A DNA stretch of 64,000 nt from Virgibacillus ndiopensis (GCF_900187325.1 NZ_FZMZ01000005.1:868001-932000); one strand, 5' to 3'. Shown: positions 41,191 to 51,294, counted from the first letter of the stretch. Notes: generated by a model from the letters alone, not told the origin. Translations and numbers: made by a program.

Positions 41191-42468
41191 TTATGCACTC
41201 TCTTTAGGAAACTTTTCATTCCCCTCTTTTACCGTGCCATCCCTAAATATAAGTTTAGGGCTACCATCTTCCTGGGCGATCGTATCTTTTGTGATAACAC
41301 ATTTTTCAATGTCTTCCCTAGATGGTAATTCAAACATTACATCAAGCATAATACTTTCAATAATGGAGCGCAAACCACGGGCACCCGTTTTTCTTTCAAT
41401 AGCTTTTTTAGCTATTTCAACAAGACCCTCTTCTTCAAACTCTAACTCCACATCGTCCATTTGGAATAGTTTCTCATACTGCTTAACTAGAGCATTTTTT
41501 GGTTTTGTTAAAATTTCTACTAGTGCATCTTCATCTAATGGCTCTAATGCACCAATAACTGGCAGTCTTCCGATAAATTCCGGAATTAGACCATAACGCA
41601 ACAAGTCCTCAGGTAGTACTTTCGAAAGCAATTCTCCCATTTCAAGATCTTGTTGTTTCTCATTAGCTCCAAAACCAATTACCTTTTTACCTAATCGACG
41701 TTTTATAATTTGATCAATGCCATCGAAAGCTCCACCACAAATAAATAAAATGTTAGTCGTGTCAATTTGAATAAATTCTTGATGCGGATGTTTACGACCG
41801 CCCTGTGGAGGAACACTTGCAGTAGTTCCTTCAAGAATTTTTAGTAATGCTTGTTGAACCCCTTCACCAGAGACATCTCTTGTTATGGACGGGTTCTCTG
41901 ATTTACGTGCAACTTTATCGATTTCATCAATATAAATGATACCTTTTTCAGCTTTTTCAACATCATAATCAGCAGATTGAATTAATTTTAACAAGATGTT
42001 TTCAACGTCTTCTCCGACATAACCTGCTTCAGTTAAAGAAGTCGCATCAGCAATTGCAAAAGGAACATTCAAAATTCTTGCAAGTGTTTGAGCTAGCAAT
42101 GTTTTCCCACTACCAGTCGGCCCAATCATCGCAATATTACTTTTAGCTAATTCAACATCATCCGAATTTTTTGGTGAGTTGATACGCTTATAATGATTAT
42201 ATACCGCCACAGATAAATTCTTTTTTGCCTTTTCTTGTCCAATTACATAATCATCAAGAATGTCACAAATTTCCTTAGGTTTTGGCACCTCTTTAAATTC
42301 TGTTTCTTCTTCGGTGCCTAATTCCTCTTCTACAATCTCTGTGCAAAGTTCAATACATTCATCACATATATAAACACCAGGTCCGGCAACCAATTTACGA
42401 ACTTGATCCTGACTCTTTCCACAAAATGAACATTTTAATTGTCCTTTTTCTTCATTAAATTTAAACAT
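41191..42468 (-). CDS. clpX: ATP-dependent Clp protease ATP-binding subunit ClpX
   Basis: AAA+ unfoldase that feeds proteins to ClpP. N-terminal zinc-binding domain with [19 protein letters not shown] and CDECIELC. Walker [16 protein letters not shown], Walker [12 protein letters not shown]. Pore loop region [13 protein letters not shown] and the IGF loop ([10 protein letters not shown]) that docks on ClpP are visible. It has 425 residues and lies downstream of tig with a 343-base gap. Confidence 0.98.
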   Translation of the reverse strand: MFKFNEEKGQLKCSFCGKSQDQVRKLVAGPGVYICDECIELCTEIVEEELGTEEETEFKEVPKPKEICDILDDYVIGQEKAKKNLSVAVYNHYKRINSPKNSDDVELAKSNIAMIGPTGSGKTLLAQTLARILNVPFAIADATSLTEAGYVGEDVENILLKLIQSADYDVEKAEKGIIYIDEIDKVARKSENPSITRDVSGEGVQQALLKILEGTTASVPPQGGRKHPHQEFIQIDTTNILFICGGAFDGIDQIIKRRLGKKVIGFGANEKQQDLEMGELLSKVLPEDLLRYGLIPEFIGRLPVIGALEPLDEDALVEILTKPKNALVKQYEKLFQMDDVELEFEEEGLVEIAKKAIERKTGARGLRSIIESIMLDVMFELPSREDIEKCVITKDTIAQEDGSPKLIFRDGTVKEGNEKFPKESA

Positions 42469-42733
42469 ACATTTTCACCCCTAAAAGTTTCACTCTACTC
42501 CTACATTAGGACTCTGGCTTTCATAGCCCATCATATCAAATCATATTTAGAAAACAAAACAATAAACCTTTTCTACATTTCTTATAATTATGGATAAATT
42601 ATTGAAAAAGTCAAATCATAACTGTTTTCTCTAGTCACATGCCCTTTTGTTTATCTTATGTGAATTTAACAAATTTAAGACAACACATTATGTCGCATTG
42701 TAGGAATTATCTAGCTAGATATTCTCTATAAGG
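42469..42733 (-). promoter_or_regulatory. clpX upstream region with candidate SigA promoter
   Basis: On the minus strand TTGACT (42614-42609), a 17-base spacer and ATAATT (42591-42586) form a fair SigA promoter ~120 bases before the clpX start. No gene or other structure seen. A CtsR-type repeat was not found. Confidence 0.4.
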
Positions 42734-42766
42734 TAAAACAAGGTACGAGAAATTCGCACCTTGTTA
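42734..42766 (-). terminator. Terminator after tig
   Basis: Stem AACAAGGTGCGA / TCGTACCTTGTT (one mismatch) followed by TTTT on the minus strand, ~45 bases after the tig stop. Confidence 0.75.
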
Positions 42767-42811
42767 GTAGTATTCACCTTTTTCAGTTGTAAATAAACCC
42801 TAAACGAAAGA

Positions 42812-44098
42812 TTATATAGTTTTTCTATGCTCTACTAAGAAATCTATCGCTTTTTTGAACTTAATATCCTCTTTAATTGCTTCCGTATTTCCACCAAGCA
42901 TTTGCTTCAGTTGATCTACTTCAGTCCCATACATTTTAGCCATATTTTCAAGTTCAGCATCAGCATCTTCTTCCGTTACTTCAAGACCTTCATTATCGAA
43001 AATCGCCTCTAAAGTAAGGTTTGTTTTAACGCGTTTTTCAGCATCTTCTTTCATTTGCTCGCGTAAAGCATTTTCGTCCTGTCCAGAGAATTGGAAGTAC
43101 ATTTCCATCGTCATACCTTGTGCTTGTAGACGCTGTTCAAATTCTTTAACCATACGGTCTAATTCAGTAGTCACCATTGCTTCTGGAATTGTTACTTCTG
43201 CATTGTCAGATGCTTTTTCGATTAACGTTTCACGCTTTTGATTTTCAGCATCTTGTTTCTTTTGTGCTTCTAATTCTTCACGTTTTTTCGCTTTTAACTC
43301 ATCTAACGTTTCTACTTCTTCGTCAACATCTTTAGCAAATTCATCGTCAAGCTCAGGTAGTTCTTTCATTTTAATTTCATGAATTGTTACCTTGAACGTT
43401 GCTTTTTTACCAGCCAATTCTTCTGCATGATAATCCTCTGGGAAGGTAACTTCTATTTCAGTTTCCACTCCAGCTTCTTTACCAATAAGTTCCTCTTCAA
43501 ATCCAGGAATAAATTGACCTGATCCGATTTCCAACGAATGATTTTCACCTTTACCACCATCAAATGCTTCTCCATCAATGAATCCTTCAAAATCCATTAC
43601 AACTGTATCGCCTTTTTCTACTTTTCCTTCTTCTTTAACGATTAATTCAGCGTGATGTTCTCTTTGATGTTCGATTTCATGGTCAACGTCTTCATCTGTT
43701 ACAGTAGTATCTTGTTCTTCAACTTCTAACCCTTTATATTCACCGAGAGTTACTTCTGGTTTCACAGTTACCTTTGCAGTAAATACTAGAGGTTTGCCTT
43801 GTTCGATTTCTTCAATATCAACTTCAGGCTGTTCAACTGGTTCAATACCAGTTTCTTCAACAGCTTTCGTATAAGCTTCTGGTAATACAATATCTACAGC
43901 ATCTTGATATAATGATTCAACACCAAAACGATTTTCAAAAATTTTACGTGGTATTTTACCTTTACGGAATCCAGGAACTTGTACTTTTTTTACAACCTTT
44001 TTGAATGCTTGATCTAATGCACGATCAAATTCTTCAGAACTAACTTCAATTGTTAGTACTCCTTCATTACCTTCTTGCTTTTCCCACTTTGCTGACAT
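42812..44098 (-). CDS. tig: Trigger factor
   Basis: Ribosome-bound chaperone and prolyl isomerase. N-terminal ribosome-binding domain with the signature [18 protein letters not shown] at ~residues 42-58. FKBP-type PPIase domain at ~150-245 ([20 protein letters not shown]). C-terminal helical chaperone arms from ~260 on. It is very acidic, with 428 residues. ATG start behind TTGGAGGG. Confidence 0.98.
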   Translation of the reverse strand: MSAKWEKQEGNEGVLTIEVSSEEFDRALDQAFKKVVKKVQVPGFRKGKIPRKIFENRFGVESLYQDAVDIVLPEAYTKAVEETGIEPVEQPEVDIEEIEQGKPLVFTAKVTVKPEVTLGEYKGLEVEEQDTTVTDEDVDHEIEHQREHHAELIVKEEGKVEKGDTVVMDFEGFIDGEAFDGGKGENHSLEIGSGQFIPGFEEELIGKEAGVETEIEVTFPEDYHAEELAGKKATFKVTIHEIKMKELPELDDEFAKDVDEEVETLDELKAKKREELEAQKKQDAENQKRETLIEKASDNAEVTIPEAMVTTELDRMVKEFEQRLQAQGMTMEMYFQFSGQDENALREQMKEDAEKRVKTNLTLEAIFDNEGLEVTEEDADAELENMAKMYGTEVDQLKQMLGGNTEAIKEDIKFKKAIDFLVEHRKTI

Positions 44099-44252
44099 AT
44101 TATTCCCTCCAAAATCTATTGTATTTCATAAATTTTCACGTTCATTAAATTTAATGGATACGTAATACTATTCAAATTTACAACCATCTTATTATAACAT
44201 AATTACTATGCCTTTCAAGCATTTGTAGCTATTCTTGTCTGCTACGATTCAC

Positions 44253-45227
44253 TTAGTCTTCTATAATTGATAAATATAACGTTTCACACATTTTTATTTC
44301 TTCAATATACTGTAAAACTTCTTTACTTTGTACTTCACTATTATGTAAATTTAAATATTCTTCACCTATAGATATTAATGCTTCAGCAATCAGCATAAAG
44401 TCATCATTCGATGGCATAAACGGATAACGAACGTAAGCATATCGATACAACAGCTTTTCAATCATTCGATACAGTGAAGGATTTTTTTGTTCTAATTCAC
44501 CAATCACCAGTATGGTTTGTTTTATGAAAATATGTGATTCTAACCCTGTTATATCTGTAGGAAAGACCGTATGACGTACATTTAATTTATGTATAGTAAC
44601 ACTTTCTGAAAACATTTTTTCCTGCAACCATTGAAATATGGCCGTCTTCGTAACAGGATGAACTGTTTCATTCGTTAAGAGGTCCTCCATAACTTGAATG
44701 TCAGGTTTTGCCTTCATTTTCTTCATGTTCTCTACTAAACGCCACTGTAATGAATGATTTTGCTCGTTAACTGCATCTAGTAATTCTTTTATGTACGATA
44801 CTGATTGCTCAACATTTAATTGATCATTCATTTGTACACTCATATCATATAACTGCTGGAACTGTTCTTTAACTGGCATTGGAACCTCGTTTGTTTCGAA
44901 TTCATATTCGACTTGATCCATGAGCAATTTATACTGGCTTGTCTGAAATAATATCGTTAAGTATATATGTACATATTGAAAATAGTGTTCATCTTTTTGC
45001 TTTTGTACATCCTCACATAAATCTTGCGCTTCGTCATATTGTTCTAGCTCCATTAAACAAATTAATTTTCCTATAATAATCTCATGATTGTTAATTTGAT
45101 AACTTAATAATTTATTCAATTTCTCCAACGCTTCTCCGTACTTCTTTTGCTTAAGTGCAGATAAGCTTTCTTCCTCCAATGTTGTTTGCCATTTTGGAAA
45201 AAGAATTACATTTCCGTTTTTCTGCAT
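44253..45227 (-). CDS. TPR-like protein YsoA
   Basis: Helical-repeat protein of 324 residues, ATG 45227 seven bases after GAAAGGAG. The region LKQKKYGEALEKLNKLLSYQ followed by LICLMELEQYDEAQDLCEDV has the spacing of tetratricopeptide repeats. No catalytic motif. B. subtilis ysoA, a TPR protein of similar size, lies in the same place upstream of tig. Role unknown. Confidence 0.75.
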   Translation of the reverse strand: MQKNGNVILFPKWQTTLEEESLSALKQKKYGEALEKLNKLLSYQINNHEIIIGKLICLMELEQYDEAQDLCEDVQKQKDEHYFQYVHIYLTILFQTSQYKLLMDQVEYEFETNEVPMPVKEQFQQLYDMSVQMNDQLNVEQSVSYIKELLDAVNEQNHSLQWRLVENMKKMKAKPDIQVMEDLLTNETVHPVTKTAIFQWLQEKMFSESVTIHKLNVRHTVFPTDITGLESHIFIKQTILVIGELEQKNPSLYRMIEKLLYRYAYVRYPFMPSNDDFMLIAEALISIGEEYLNLHNSEVQSKEVLQYIEEIKMCETLYLSIIED

Positions 45228-45327
45228 CCTTTCTCTCCTTTCCCACAAACGGATATTTAGTTAGGTTTATATCACATAATAGATATACATTCCCGAAATT
45301 TAAAAAATTAAACATTTCATTAATATG

Positions 45328-45361
45328 AAAAAAGAAACCTATAAAAATTATATAGGTTTCT
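45328..45361 (-). terminator. Terminator of the tRNA pair
   Basis: Stem GAAACCTATA / TATAGGTTTC with a T-run on the minus strand, ten bases after tRNA-Arg. Confidence 0.85.
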
Positions 45362-45369
45362 TACTGCAA

Positions 45370-45443
45370 CGTCCCAGGCAGGATTCGAACCTGCGACCCA
45401 CAGCTTAGAAGGCTGTTGCTCTATCCAGCTGAGCTACTGGGAC
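45370..45443 (-). tRNA. tRNA-Arg (anticodon UCU)
   Basis: Complete cloverleaf on the minus strand: acceptor GTCCCAG / CTGGGAC, D-arm, anticodon loop CTTCTAA (UCU), T-loop GTTCGAATC. CCA is not encoded. Reads AGA/AGG codons. Confidence 0.95.
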
Positions 45444-45456
45444 ATAAAATTATGTA

Positions 45457-45530
45457 TGGAGCGGGTGATGAGAATCGAACTCACATCATCAGCTTGGAAG
45501 GCTGAGGTTTTACCACTAAACTACACCCGC
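45457..45530 (-). tRNA. tRNA-Gly (anticodon UCC)
   Basis: Cloverleaf on the minus strand: acceptor GCGGGTG / CACCCGC, anticodon loop CTTCCAA (UCC), T-loop GTTCGATTC, with discriminator U and an encoded CCA. It is 13 bases upstream of tRNA-Arg and probably in the same transcript. Confidence 0.94.
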
Positions 45531-45669
45531 ACTTAACTTATTTCTTTTTAAGAGACAAGAATTATTATATGCACTAAGCAATTTTTTGTCAATACCTTTT
45601 CTACAATTAATTTTAAAGAAAACCTATCAATCATCCTTTCAATTATGAATGACAAGTTTTCCTTAGTTC

Positions 45670-46179
45670 TCATATAGAGGTTTGATAATTAAGATCATCA
45701 ACAGGGCTGCCGGTCACCGTGTAGAAGGTCACATTTACGTCATCCAATGTATCCCATTCTATCATTGCATACGTTTTTTCAACCCTATTTCTAGGCTGAA
45801 GGATACTTCCAGGATTAATAAATAATTGATCTCCCACTTTTTCAACACCGGCAATATGACTATGTCCAAAACATACTACATGCGCATTTTTCTCTTTCGA
45901 TCGATACGCTAACGTCATGAGGTTTGATTTTACATGGTATAGGTGCCCGTGTGTCACAAAAAAGTTCAATCCTTCAATTGCTGTTACTTGTTCATTAGGA
46001 TAACGATTATCAAAATCACAATTACCCGCTACTTTAAGAAAGCCTTCTAATTCAGGAGCATCAATATCTAATTCCGAATCACCACAGTGTATCATATAAT
46101 CTGCATGATGTCTTTCTTTAATCTGTGCAACCTCATTCGTTAATCCATGGCTGTCACTTATAATTAAAACTTTAGGCAT
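45670..46179 (-). CDS. ysnB: YsnB/MJ0936-type metallophosphoesterase
   Basis: Small calcineurin-type phosphodiesterase of 169 residues. All metal-ligand blocks are visible: ISDSHG, HCGDSELD, GNCDF, VTHGHLYH and CFGHSHIAG. Physiological substrate is unknown; homologues hydrolyse phosphodiesters with Mn. Starts 28 bases after the rdgB stop and lies in the rph-rdgB-ysnB group. Confidence 0.9.
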   Translation of the reverse strand: MPKVLIISDSHGLTNEVAQIKERHHADYMIHCGDSELDIDAPELEGFLKVAGNCDFDNRYPNEQVTAIEGLNFFVTHGHLYHVKSNLMTLAYRSKEKNAHVVCFGHSHIAGVEKVGDQLFINPGSILQPRNRVEKTYAMIEWDTLDDVNVTFYTVTGSPVDDLNYQTSI

Positions 46180-46207
46180 AATATCCCCTTCCTATCAAAG
46201 GTTACTA

Positions 46208-46804
46208 CTAGTATATACCCTTTAACCAATCTTCTAATTGTATAATTGCATTTTTACGATGACTTATATTATTTTTTTCACTTGGGGTAAGCTCTGCCAT
46301 AGTCTTTGAGTACCCTTTAGGAACAAAGATTGGATCATATCCAAATCCGTGCTCACCCTCAGGAAAAGATGCTATACTGCCATCACATGTGCCTTTGCAA
46401 AATATTGTTTCTTTGTTCGGTATAGATATTGCTAATACACACACAAATCGTGCCGTTCGTTTTTCAGTTGTTACATTTTCCAATTCATAAAGTACTTTTT
46501 GAATGTTTGCTTGATCATCTTTTGTCTCACCCGCATAGCGCGCAGAAAAAATCCCTGGTCTTCCGTCTAATGAATCGATTACCAATCCGGAATCATCTGC
46601 TAACACAGGTGTACCCAATAAATCAGTGATGGTTTCTGCCTTCAACGCAGCATTTTCTTCAAAGGTACCACCTGTTTCTTCAATATCTGGAATATTGTCT
46701 GGTAACTCCAATAGAGAAACGGCATTTATGTTATATGGTTCAAAAAAGTCTTTAAATTCCTTAGCTTTTCCCTCATTTTTTGTAGCAATGATTACCTGTT
46801 TCAT
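46208..46804 (-). CDS. rdgB: XTP/dITP diphosphatase (RdgB/Ham1)
   Basis: House-cleaning pyrophosphatase that removes non-canonical purine triphosphates. Signatures: IIATKNEGKAKEF at the start, VLADDSGLVIDSLDGRPGIFSARYAG, and GEHGFGYDPIFVPKGYSKTMAEL. The 198 residues match the family. Between rph (RNase PH) and ysnB, as in B. subtilis. Confidence 0.96.
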   Translation of the reverse strand: MKQVIIATKNEGKAKEFKDFFEPYNINAVSLLELPDNIPDIEETGGTFEENAALKAETITDLLGTPVLADDSGLVIDSLDGRPGIFSARYAGETKDDQANIQKVLYELENVTTEKRTARFVCVLAISIPNKETIFCKGTCDGSIASFPEGEHGFGYDPIFVPKGYSKTMAELTPSEKNNISHRKNAIIQLEDWLKGIY

Positions 46805-46822
46805 CGTCGTTCACCTATTCGT

Positions 46823-47572
46823 TTATCTTTTTGTTTCACCAATCCGGTCGGCTATCTCACCTAATACTTCCCTTTGCTTTTCCATAATGTCTACTAAACC
46901 TTTTGCTGCAAGTTGAAGCATTGTTTGTAATTGAGTATTGGTAAACGTTGCTTCTTCACCAGTTCCTTGAATTTCAACAAATTCTTCTGCACTAGTCATG
47001 ACAATGTTCATATCGACATGTGCTTTAGAATCTTCTTCGTAATTCAAATCCAAAACCTCAGTACCATCTGGTAATACACCGACTGAAGTTGCTGCTAAAA
47101 AATCTGTAACAGGCATTTTGTCCAATGTCTTATTTTCCAATAGCTTACCAAAAGCTTGTACAACTGCAACAAATGCTCCAGTTATGGATGCTGTTCTAGT
47201 TCCGCCATCTGCTTGAATGACATCACAATCAACCCAAATTGTACGTTCACCTATTTTGTCCAAATCCACAACAGCACGCAATGCTCTTCCAATTAGACGT
47301 TGAATTTCCATTGTTCTTCCACTAACCTTACCTTTAGATGATTCTCGAATATTTCTTTGATCCGTCGCTCTAGGTAACATGGCATATTCCGCTGTTATCC
47401 AGCCTTTCCCTTGACCGCGCATGAATGGAGGAACCCTATCTTCTATACTTGCATTACATATCACTTTTGTTTCCCCTACTTGAATTAGTACAGACCCTTC
47501 AGGATGTTTAACAAAATCTAGTGTAATTGTAATTGGTCGTAGTTCGTCAGTTGTACGTTGATCATTTCTCAT
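46823..47572 (-). CDS. rph: Ribonuclease PH
   Basis: Phosphorolytic 3'-5' exonuclease that trims tRNA 3' ends. RNase PH landmarks: [60 protein letters not shown] (phosphate site) and [16 protein letters not shown]. It has 249 residues. First gene of the rph-rdgB-ysnB transcript; its upstream gap holds a repeat element. Not to be confused with the rifampin phosphotransferase gene at 32.4 kb. Confidence 0.96.
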   Translation of the reverse strand: MRNDQRTTDELRPITITLDFVKHPEGSVLIQVGETKVICNASIEDRVPPFMRGQGKGWITAEYAMLPRATDQRNIRESSKGKVSGRTMEIQRLIGRALRAVVDLDKIGERTIWVDCDVIQADGGTRTASITGAFVAVVQAFGKLLENKTLDKMPVTDFLAATSVGVLPDGTEVLDLNYEEDSKAHVDMNIVMTSAEEFVEIQGTGEEATFTNTQLQTMLQLAAKGLVDIMEKQREVLGEIADRIGETKR

Positions 47573-47745
47573 ATTAATTTTCCTCCTTCAGTCAAAATCA
47601 ATGGTAACATATTTTTTACCAATCTTGGAACAAAAGTGAATATGTGTGCCATTCTAATCTATTCGTTAGTTTATCCACAGTATTTTATTTTATTTTTTTA
47701 GAAAGGCTCTTTTCGTAAGTTTTTTTCTTTTTAATACGTAGTTTT
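47573..47745. other. Intergenic region upstream of RNase PH gene
   Basis: AT-rich stretch likely to carry the rph promoter on the minus strand. I see no clear consensus boxes and no gene. Confidence 0.3.
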
Positions 47746-47749
47746 AGGT

Positions 47750-47922
47750 AGACTACGACGTAGATTGAAATGACGGTTTGGCTGCCGTTCCGGAAATTCA
47801 CTACGCTTTCCACGGGCTCGCGGTGAGCCTCCTCGGAAAGCGAAGTATATACGGACTGCGGGGCGAAAGAGTGTTATAGAATGCGAAATTTACAGAGTAC
47901 TTACGTCGCAGTTTGAATCTTT
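47750..47922. repeat. GC-richer palindromic intergenic element A
   Basis: Less AT-rich than its surroundings. Contains nested stems GCTTTCC / GGAAAGC and, inside, GGCTC / GAGCC, then GTATATACGGACTGCGG. Its outer edges carry TACGACGTAG and an inverted ACTTACGTCGC. A related sequence lies at 51820-52000. It resembles short non-coding repeats spread through Bacillaceae genomes; no transposase gene is present. Confidence 0.5.
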
Positions 47923-47968
47923 TGTGTAAAACAAAACAACAATCTTTTAGAAAATAGCCTTTAGAAAC

Positions 47969-47996
47969 AAAAAAAGAGGCTGTAAATACCAGCCAC
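47969..47996 (-). terminator. Terminator after gerM
   Basis: Stem GTGGCTG / CAGCCTC with seven T on the minus strand, directly past the gerM stop. Confidence 0.75.
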
Positions 47997-48002
47997 CTTA
48001 AA

Positions 48003-49106
48003 TTAAAGTTTTTCCGTTGGAGAGAACATATCCGCTGTAACAGGTTTATTATATTCTTCGCCTTTCTCATTAAACAACTTGTCAACTTTTTCAACCTTTA
48101 CTTTTAACGCATCTACACTTTGTTGTTCTGTTAGAGTTCGAACTAGTGACTCCATCACATCATCAGAAATCGTTGTTTTATCCGTATCTTTACCTTTTAA
48201 TATATCTTGATTAAAGACCAACTCAAGAACACCGCTATTTAATGTGGGATCACTCGTCAACGAAGCCTGTTCATTAAATACTTGTTTCGCATTTACTTTA
48301 TAGCCCGGGCCATTTAATAGAGTTTGTACAATTGAGCCATATAAATCCCCATCTTTTACTTCAATATGTTTTGTAACCGGGACAAAGTATTTTGTTTCAT
48401 TGTATTCGGTTGGATAGTATAATGTAACAGCTTGACTATTCATAAGATCTACAGCTTCCGTTTCTGTTATATTAATACCGTCTGCTCTTGTATATCCTTC
48501 TGCAATTGGTGTTCCATTTACAGGCATTTCAGTTTGATCTTTTCCTTCAATTCGTAATTGAACTTTGTTAACACTATCAAATTGTGTCAATGTGTACGTC
48601 ATAGCTTGCAATATTTTCAATTCATTTTCTGCTTCATAATTTTTAAATTCGTTAGAAACATCAACAATCATCGTTCCATCTTCTTCTAAATTCAATCCCA
48701 GTATTTCTGTACCTGCTGGTAAAACAGCTTGGAATCCATTTGGTAATAAATTTGTTACTGGTCCATCCTTCACTAAATATTCTAACGCCTGTGAAGCAAC
48801 TTCCTTGGAATCATCTTTTGGTATCTCTAATGTTTGAGGTGCCACCATTCCATTAGCATCAATCAAAAACAACTGCCTCATTACAGTTTCTGCAGTTTCA
48901 CCATTTTCAGTATCAGCTTTCGCATCTGTTTTCGTTTCATCCGATGTTCCATTTTCTAAATCGTTTACCGTTTCAGCATTCGGAGGTGGATCAACCTTTT
49001 TTTCCATTGATTGTTCCCCTTGAAAACACCCCGTCAATATAATTGAAATGCCCATTATTCCAGTTATTAGTAATGTGCCTTGCTTCCGCATGTTTTTCCC
49101 TCCCAC
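48003..49106 (-). CDS. gerM: Germination/sporulation lipoprotein GerM
   Basis: Membrane-anchored protein needed for normal sporulation and germination. Lipobox ILTGC at residue ~27 after a hydrophobic signal. An acidic linker follows (~35-75), then two GerMN domains (~95-210 and ~235-350; the repeated features are YLVKDGPVTNLLPNGF and VQTLLNGPGYKVNAKQVF). It has 367 residues. It lies downstream of racE, separated by the racE terminator. Confidence 0.92.
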   Translation of the reverse strand: MGGKNMRKQGTLLITGIMGISIILTGCFQGEQSMEKKVDPPPNAETVNDLENGTSDETKTDAKADTENGETAETVMRQLFLIDANGMVAPQTLEIPKDDSKEVASQALEYLVKDGPVTNLLPNGFQAVLPAGTEILGLNLEEDGTMIVDVSNEFKNYEAENELKILQAMTYTLTQFDSVNKVQLRIEGKDQTEMPVNGTPIAEGYTRADGINITETEAVDLMNSQAVTLYYPTEYNETKYFVPVTKHIEVKDGDLYGSIVQTLLNGPGYKVNAKQVFNEQASLTSDPTLNSGVLELVFNQDILKGKDTDKTTISDDVMESLVRTLTEQQSVDALKVKVEKVDKLFNEKGEEYNKPVTADMFSPTEKL

Positions 49107-49172
49107 GATGGTTTGTACTATTATATATACGAGCTTATCGTGAATTTAGACCAATCTATTAAAATAAACACA

Positions 49173-49203
49173 AAAAAATATCAAGATCTTAAAACCTTGA
49201 TAT
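49173..49203 (-). terminator. Terminator after racE
   Basis: Perfect 8-bp stem ATATCAAG / CTTGATAT followed by seven T on the minus strand; it overlaps the racE stop codon. Confidence 0.8.
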
Positions 49204-50018
49204 TAACTAATAACTGCCTTTTCAATTATGACGCTTTTAAAATCTGGTAACGATGTTTTAAAAATGTCTCTTGCTATTTTCTCAAATATGCCTAATTCTC
49301 CAGTTGTGAAAAATTGATGTTTTGGTGTACGGTCACCTTTATTTAATAATTGACGGAATTCCAAAATTGTACTCGCTTCACGAGCTGTCTCCTCACTTGA
49401 AGAAATCACAGTAACATGATGACCAATTACTTCTTGAATTGTTTCTTTTATTAGTGGGTAATGTGTACATCCTAGAATCAATGTATCTATATGGTTACTT
49501 TCTTTAATTGGTTGTAATGACTCTTCTACCACTCGTTTAGCGTGTTCACCTGATAAAATCCCCTGTTCTACCATTGGTACAAACATTGGACAAGCTAACG
49601 CCCTTACATGAATGTCAGCATTTATACTCTTTAATGCATTTGGATATGCATTACTTCGAATTGTCCCATCCGTACCAATAACACCAACATGACTATTTCT
49701 AGTAAACTTAATTGCAGCTCGTGCACCAGGTTGGATGACACCAATTACTGGTATATTCAACCTTTCTTGAAGTTCAGTTAAAGTAAATGCAGTCGCAGTA
49801 TTACACGCAACAACTAACATTTTAATATTCTTTTGCAATAAAAATTCTACCATTTCCCAAGTAAACTTTATTACTTCCGTTTTGGATCTCGGTCCATACG
49901 GACATCTTAGCGTATCTCCGAGATATATTAATTTTTCTTTAGGGAGCTGGCGCATAAGTTCATGTGCCACTGTCAATCCCCCAACACCAGAATCAATTAC
50001 ACCAATTGCCGAATCCAA
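49203..50018 (-). CDS. racE: Glutamate racemase
   Basis: Makes D-glutamate for peptidoglycan. The two catalytic cysteines are in LVVACNTATAFTL (residue ~74) and LILGCTHYPLIKE (~185). N-terminal IGVIDSGVGGLTVAHEL. The 271 residues match the family. TTG start behind GAGGCGA. It follows a MarR-type gene by 22 bases, the B. subtilis racE-ysmB order. Confidence 0.96.
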   Translation of the reverse strand: MDSAIGVIDSGVGGLTVAHELMRQLPKEKLIYLGDTLRCPYGPRSKTEVIKFTWEMVEFLLQKNIKMLVVACNTATAFTLTELQERLNIPVIGVIQPGARAAIKFTRNSHVGVIGTDGTIRSNAYPNALKSINADIHVRALACPMFVPMVEQGILSGEHAKRVVEESLQPIKESNHIDTLILGCTHYPLIKETIQEVIGHHVTVISSSEETAREASTILEFRQLLNKGDRTPKHQFFTTGELGIFEKIARDIFKTSLPDFKSVIIEKAVIS

Positions 50019-50040
50019 CTATATCGCCTCGTCTTTGTTG

Positions 50041-50493
50041 TTATTTTTCATTAACTGTTTTCATTTGTTGATGAAGAAATGTCAGTAATTCATTTAATGT
50101 ATTTGTCTGTTCAAACGAGAATTTTTCTAATATCTCTCCTAAAAATTTTTGCCGCTCAAGAATTACTTCTTCAATAATTGTTTTACCTTTTTTTAATACA
50201 TGTATACGAACAACACGTCGATCGTTTGAGTCACGTACACGTTCAACAAGTTTATTTTTTTCCATACGATCAACTAAATCGGTTGTAGTACTAAATGCTA
50301 AACCATTTTTATTTGACAATTCACCGATTGTCATATCACCCTCTTCAAGAAGCCATTGTAAAGCAATAAATTGTGGTGACGTAATTGGGTAATTAGCTAA
50401 GATTTTACGACCGTTCTGTTTAATGTCTCCTGCAATATATCGTAGTCTTTTTTCTAAATCAGCTATTATTTCTACGTTTAATTTGTCTGCCAA
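50041..50493 (-). CDS. MarR family transcriptional regulator (YsmB-like)
   Basis: A 150-residue winged-helix regulator. The MarR core runs LQWLLEEGDMTIGELSNKNG, then TTDLVDRMEKNKLVERVRDSNDRRVVRIHV, including the wing motif RDSNDRR. Ligand and targets unknown. Upstream of and co-transcribed with racE. The ribosome site lies beside a dispersed repeat at 50508. Confidence 0.88.
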   Translation of the reverse strand: MADKLNVEIIADLEKRLRYIAGDIKQNGRKILANYPITSPQFIALQWLLEEGDMTIGELSNKNGLAFSTTTDLVDRMEKNKLVERVRDSNDRRVVRIHVLKKGKTIIEEVILERQKFLGEILEKFSFEQTNTLNELLTFLHQQMKTVNEK

Positions 50494-50507
50494 GTCGGCA
50501 ACCTCCT

Positions 50508-50553
50508 ATAAAGTGAAACTTATTCAGTGGTCATACTTTCTCCGCTTCTGAAT
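50508..50553. repeat. Dispersed stem-loop repeat, copy 2 (upstream of marR)
   Basis: Begins ATAAAGTGAAACTTATTCAGTGG, then TCCG and CTGAATGATAGT, which can pair back to ATTCAG. The same layout is present at 26461-26518 on the other strand. The stem differs by a G-C pair here against a T-A pair there. The rest of 50554-50940 shows no gene that I can support. Confidence 0.55.
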
Positions 50554-50942
50554 GATAGTCCCGTTCTACTGACGCAATATCTCCGCTATGCAAAGATAAA
50601 CCGACAATCCAAACATGATTGGTTCTACTTAACCTCTGCTTGAGCTTGGTTGGATATAATGTTTCTCACCAATCTGACATTTAGGGACAATTATCCCTAC
50701 ATCTCTATGCATATTTTAACATAGTATAGATAAAAAACTCACATAAATGTATATATAATAACAGGTATTGGTATTTCCGACATAAAAATGTCAATTTTTG
50801 TTGACTTTTTAAATATTTATTTGTACCAATTTATTGCTTGCTTCGTAATATTGTATTCAATTATTTCCAAATTTGTTTTCTACTCAAAATGCAGCATAAG
50901 GTAATAAAGTAACAAATTTATTTCGTTCATGCAATTGTACGC

Positions 50943-50969
50943 ACCGTTTACACTTAATTTCATAAGCTA
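50943..50969 (+). promoter_or_regulatory. SigK promoter of gerE
   Basis: AC (50943-50944), a 16-base spacer and CATAAGCTA (50961-50969) fit the SigK consensus (AC, 16-17 bases, CATANNNTA) exactly. It is ~60 bases before the gerE start. gerE is SigK-dependent in B. subtilis. Confidence 0.72.
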
Positions 50970-51029
50970 TAGTGACTAGATAATTTCCCTTCATTCTGCA
51001 GCTCTATGACAGTAAGGAGGGGTTAACAT

Positions 51030-51254
51030 TTGAAGGACAACGAGTATAAACCGAAGCAATTATTAACTAAACGTGAAAAAGAAGTATTCGAACTCTTAGT
51101 ACAAGACAAAACAACAAAAGAAATTGCCCAGGATTTGTTTATATCTGAGAAGACTGTCCGGAACCACATCTCAAATGCTATGCAAAAATTAGGAGTTAAG
51201 GGGCGCTCGCAAGCAGTAGTAGAGCTCCTTCGCATGGGGGAATTAAAGCTCTAA
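51030..51254 (+). CDS. gerE: Spore germination/coat transcription factor GerE
   Basis: Small LuxR-type regulator acting last in the mother-cell cascade to switch coat genes on and off. All 74 residues form a LuxR helix-turn-helix: LLTKREKEVFELLVQDKTTK, then IAQDLFISEKTVRNHISNAM and QKLGVKGRSQAVVELLRMG. It is as short as known GerE. TTG start behind TAAGGAGGGG, with a SigK promoter upstream and a strong terminator after. Confidence 0.96.
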   Translation: MKDNEYKPKQLLTKREKEVFELLVQDKTTKEIAQDLFISEKTVRNHISNAMQKLGVKGRSQAVVELLRMGELKL

Positions 51255-51256
51255 TT

Positions 51257-51289
51257 AAAACCGACTTTCTTTATAGGAAGTCGGTTTTC
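51257..51289. terminator. Bidirectional terminator after gerE
   Basis: Perfect stem AAAACCGACTT / AAGTCGGTTTT between the convergent gerE and thioesterase genes. Confidence 0.9.
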
Positions 51290-51294
51290 ACTTG

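Noticed and set aside
47801-48094. 97-codon minus-strand frame over element A and gerM end
   Set aside because: It overlaps a palindromic repeat, the terminator and the gerM 3' end, and has no family likeness.
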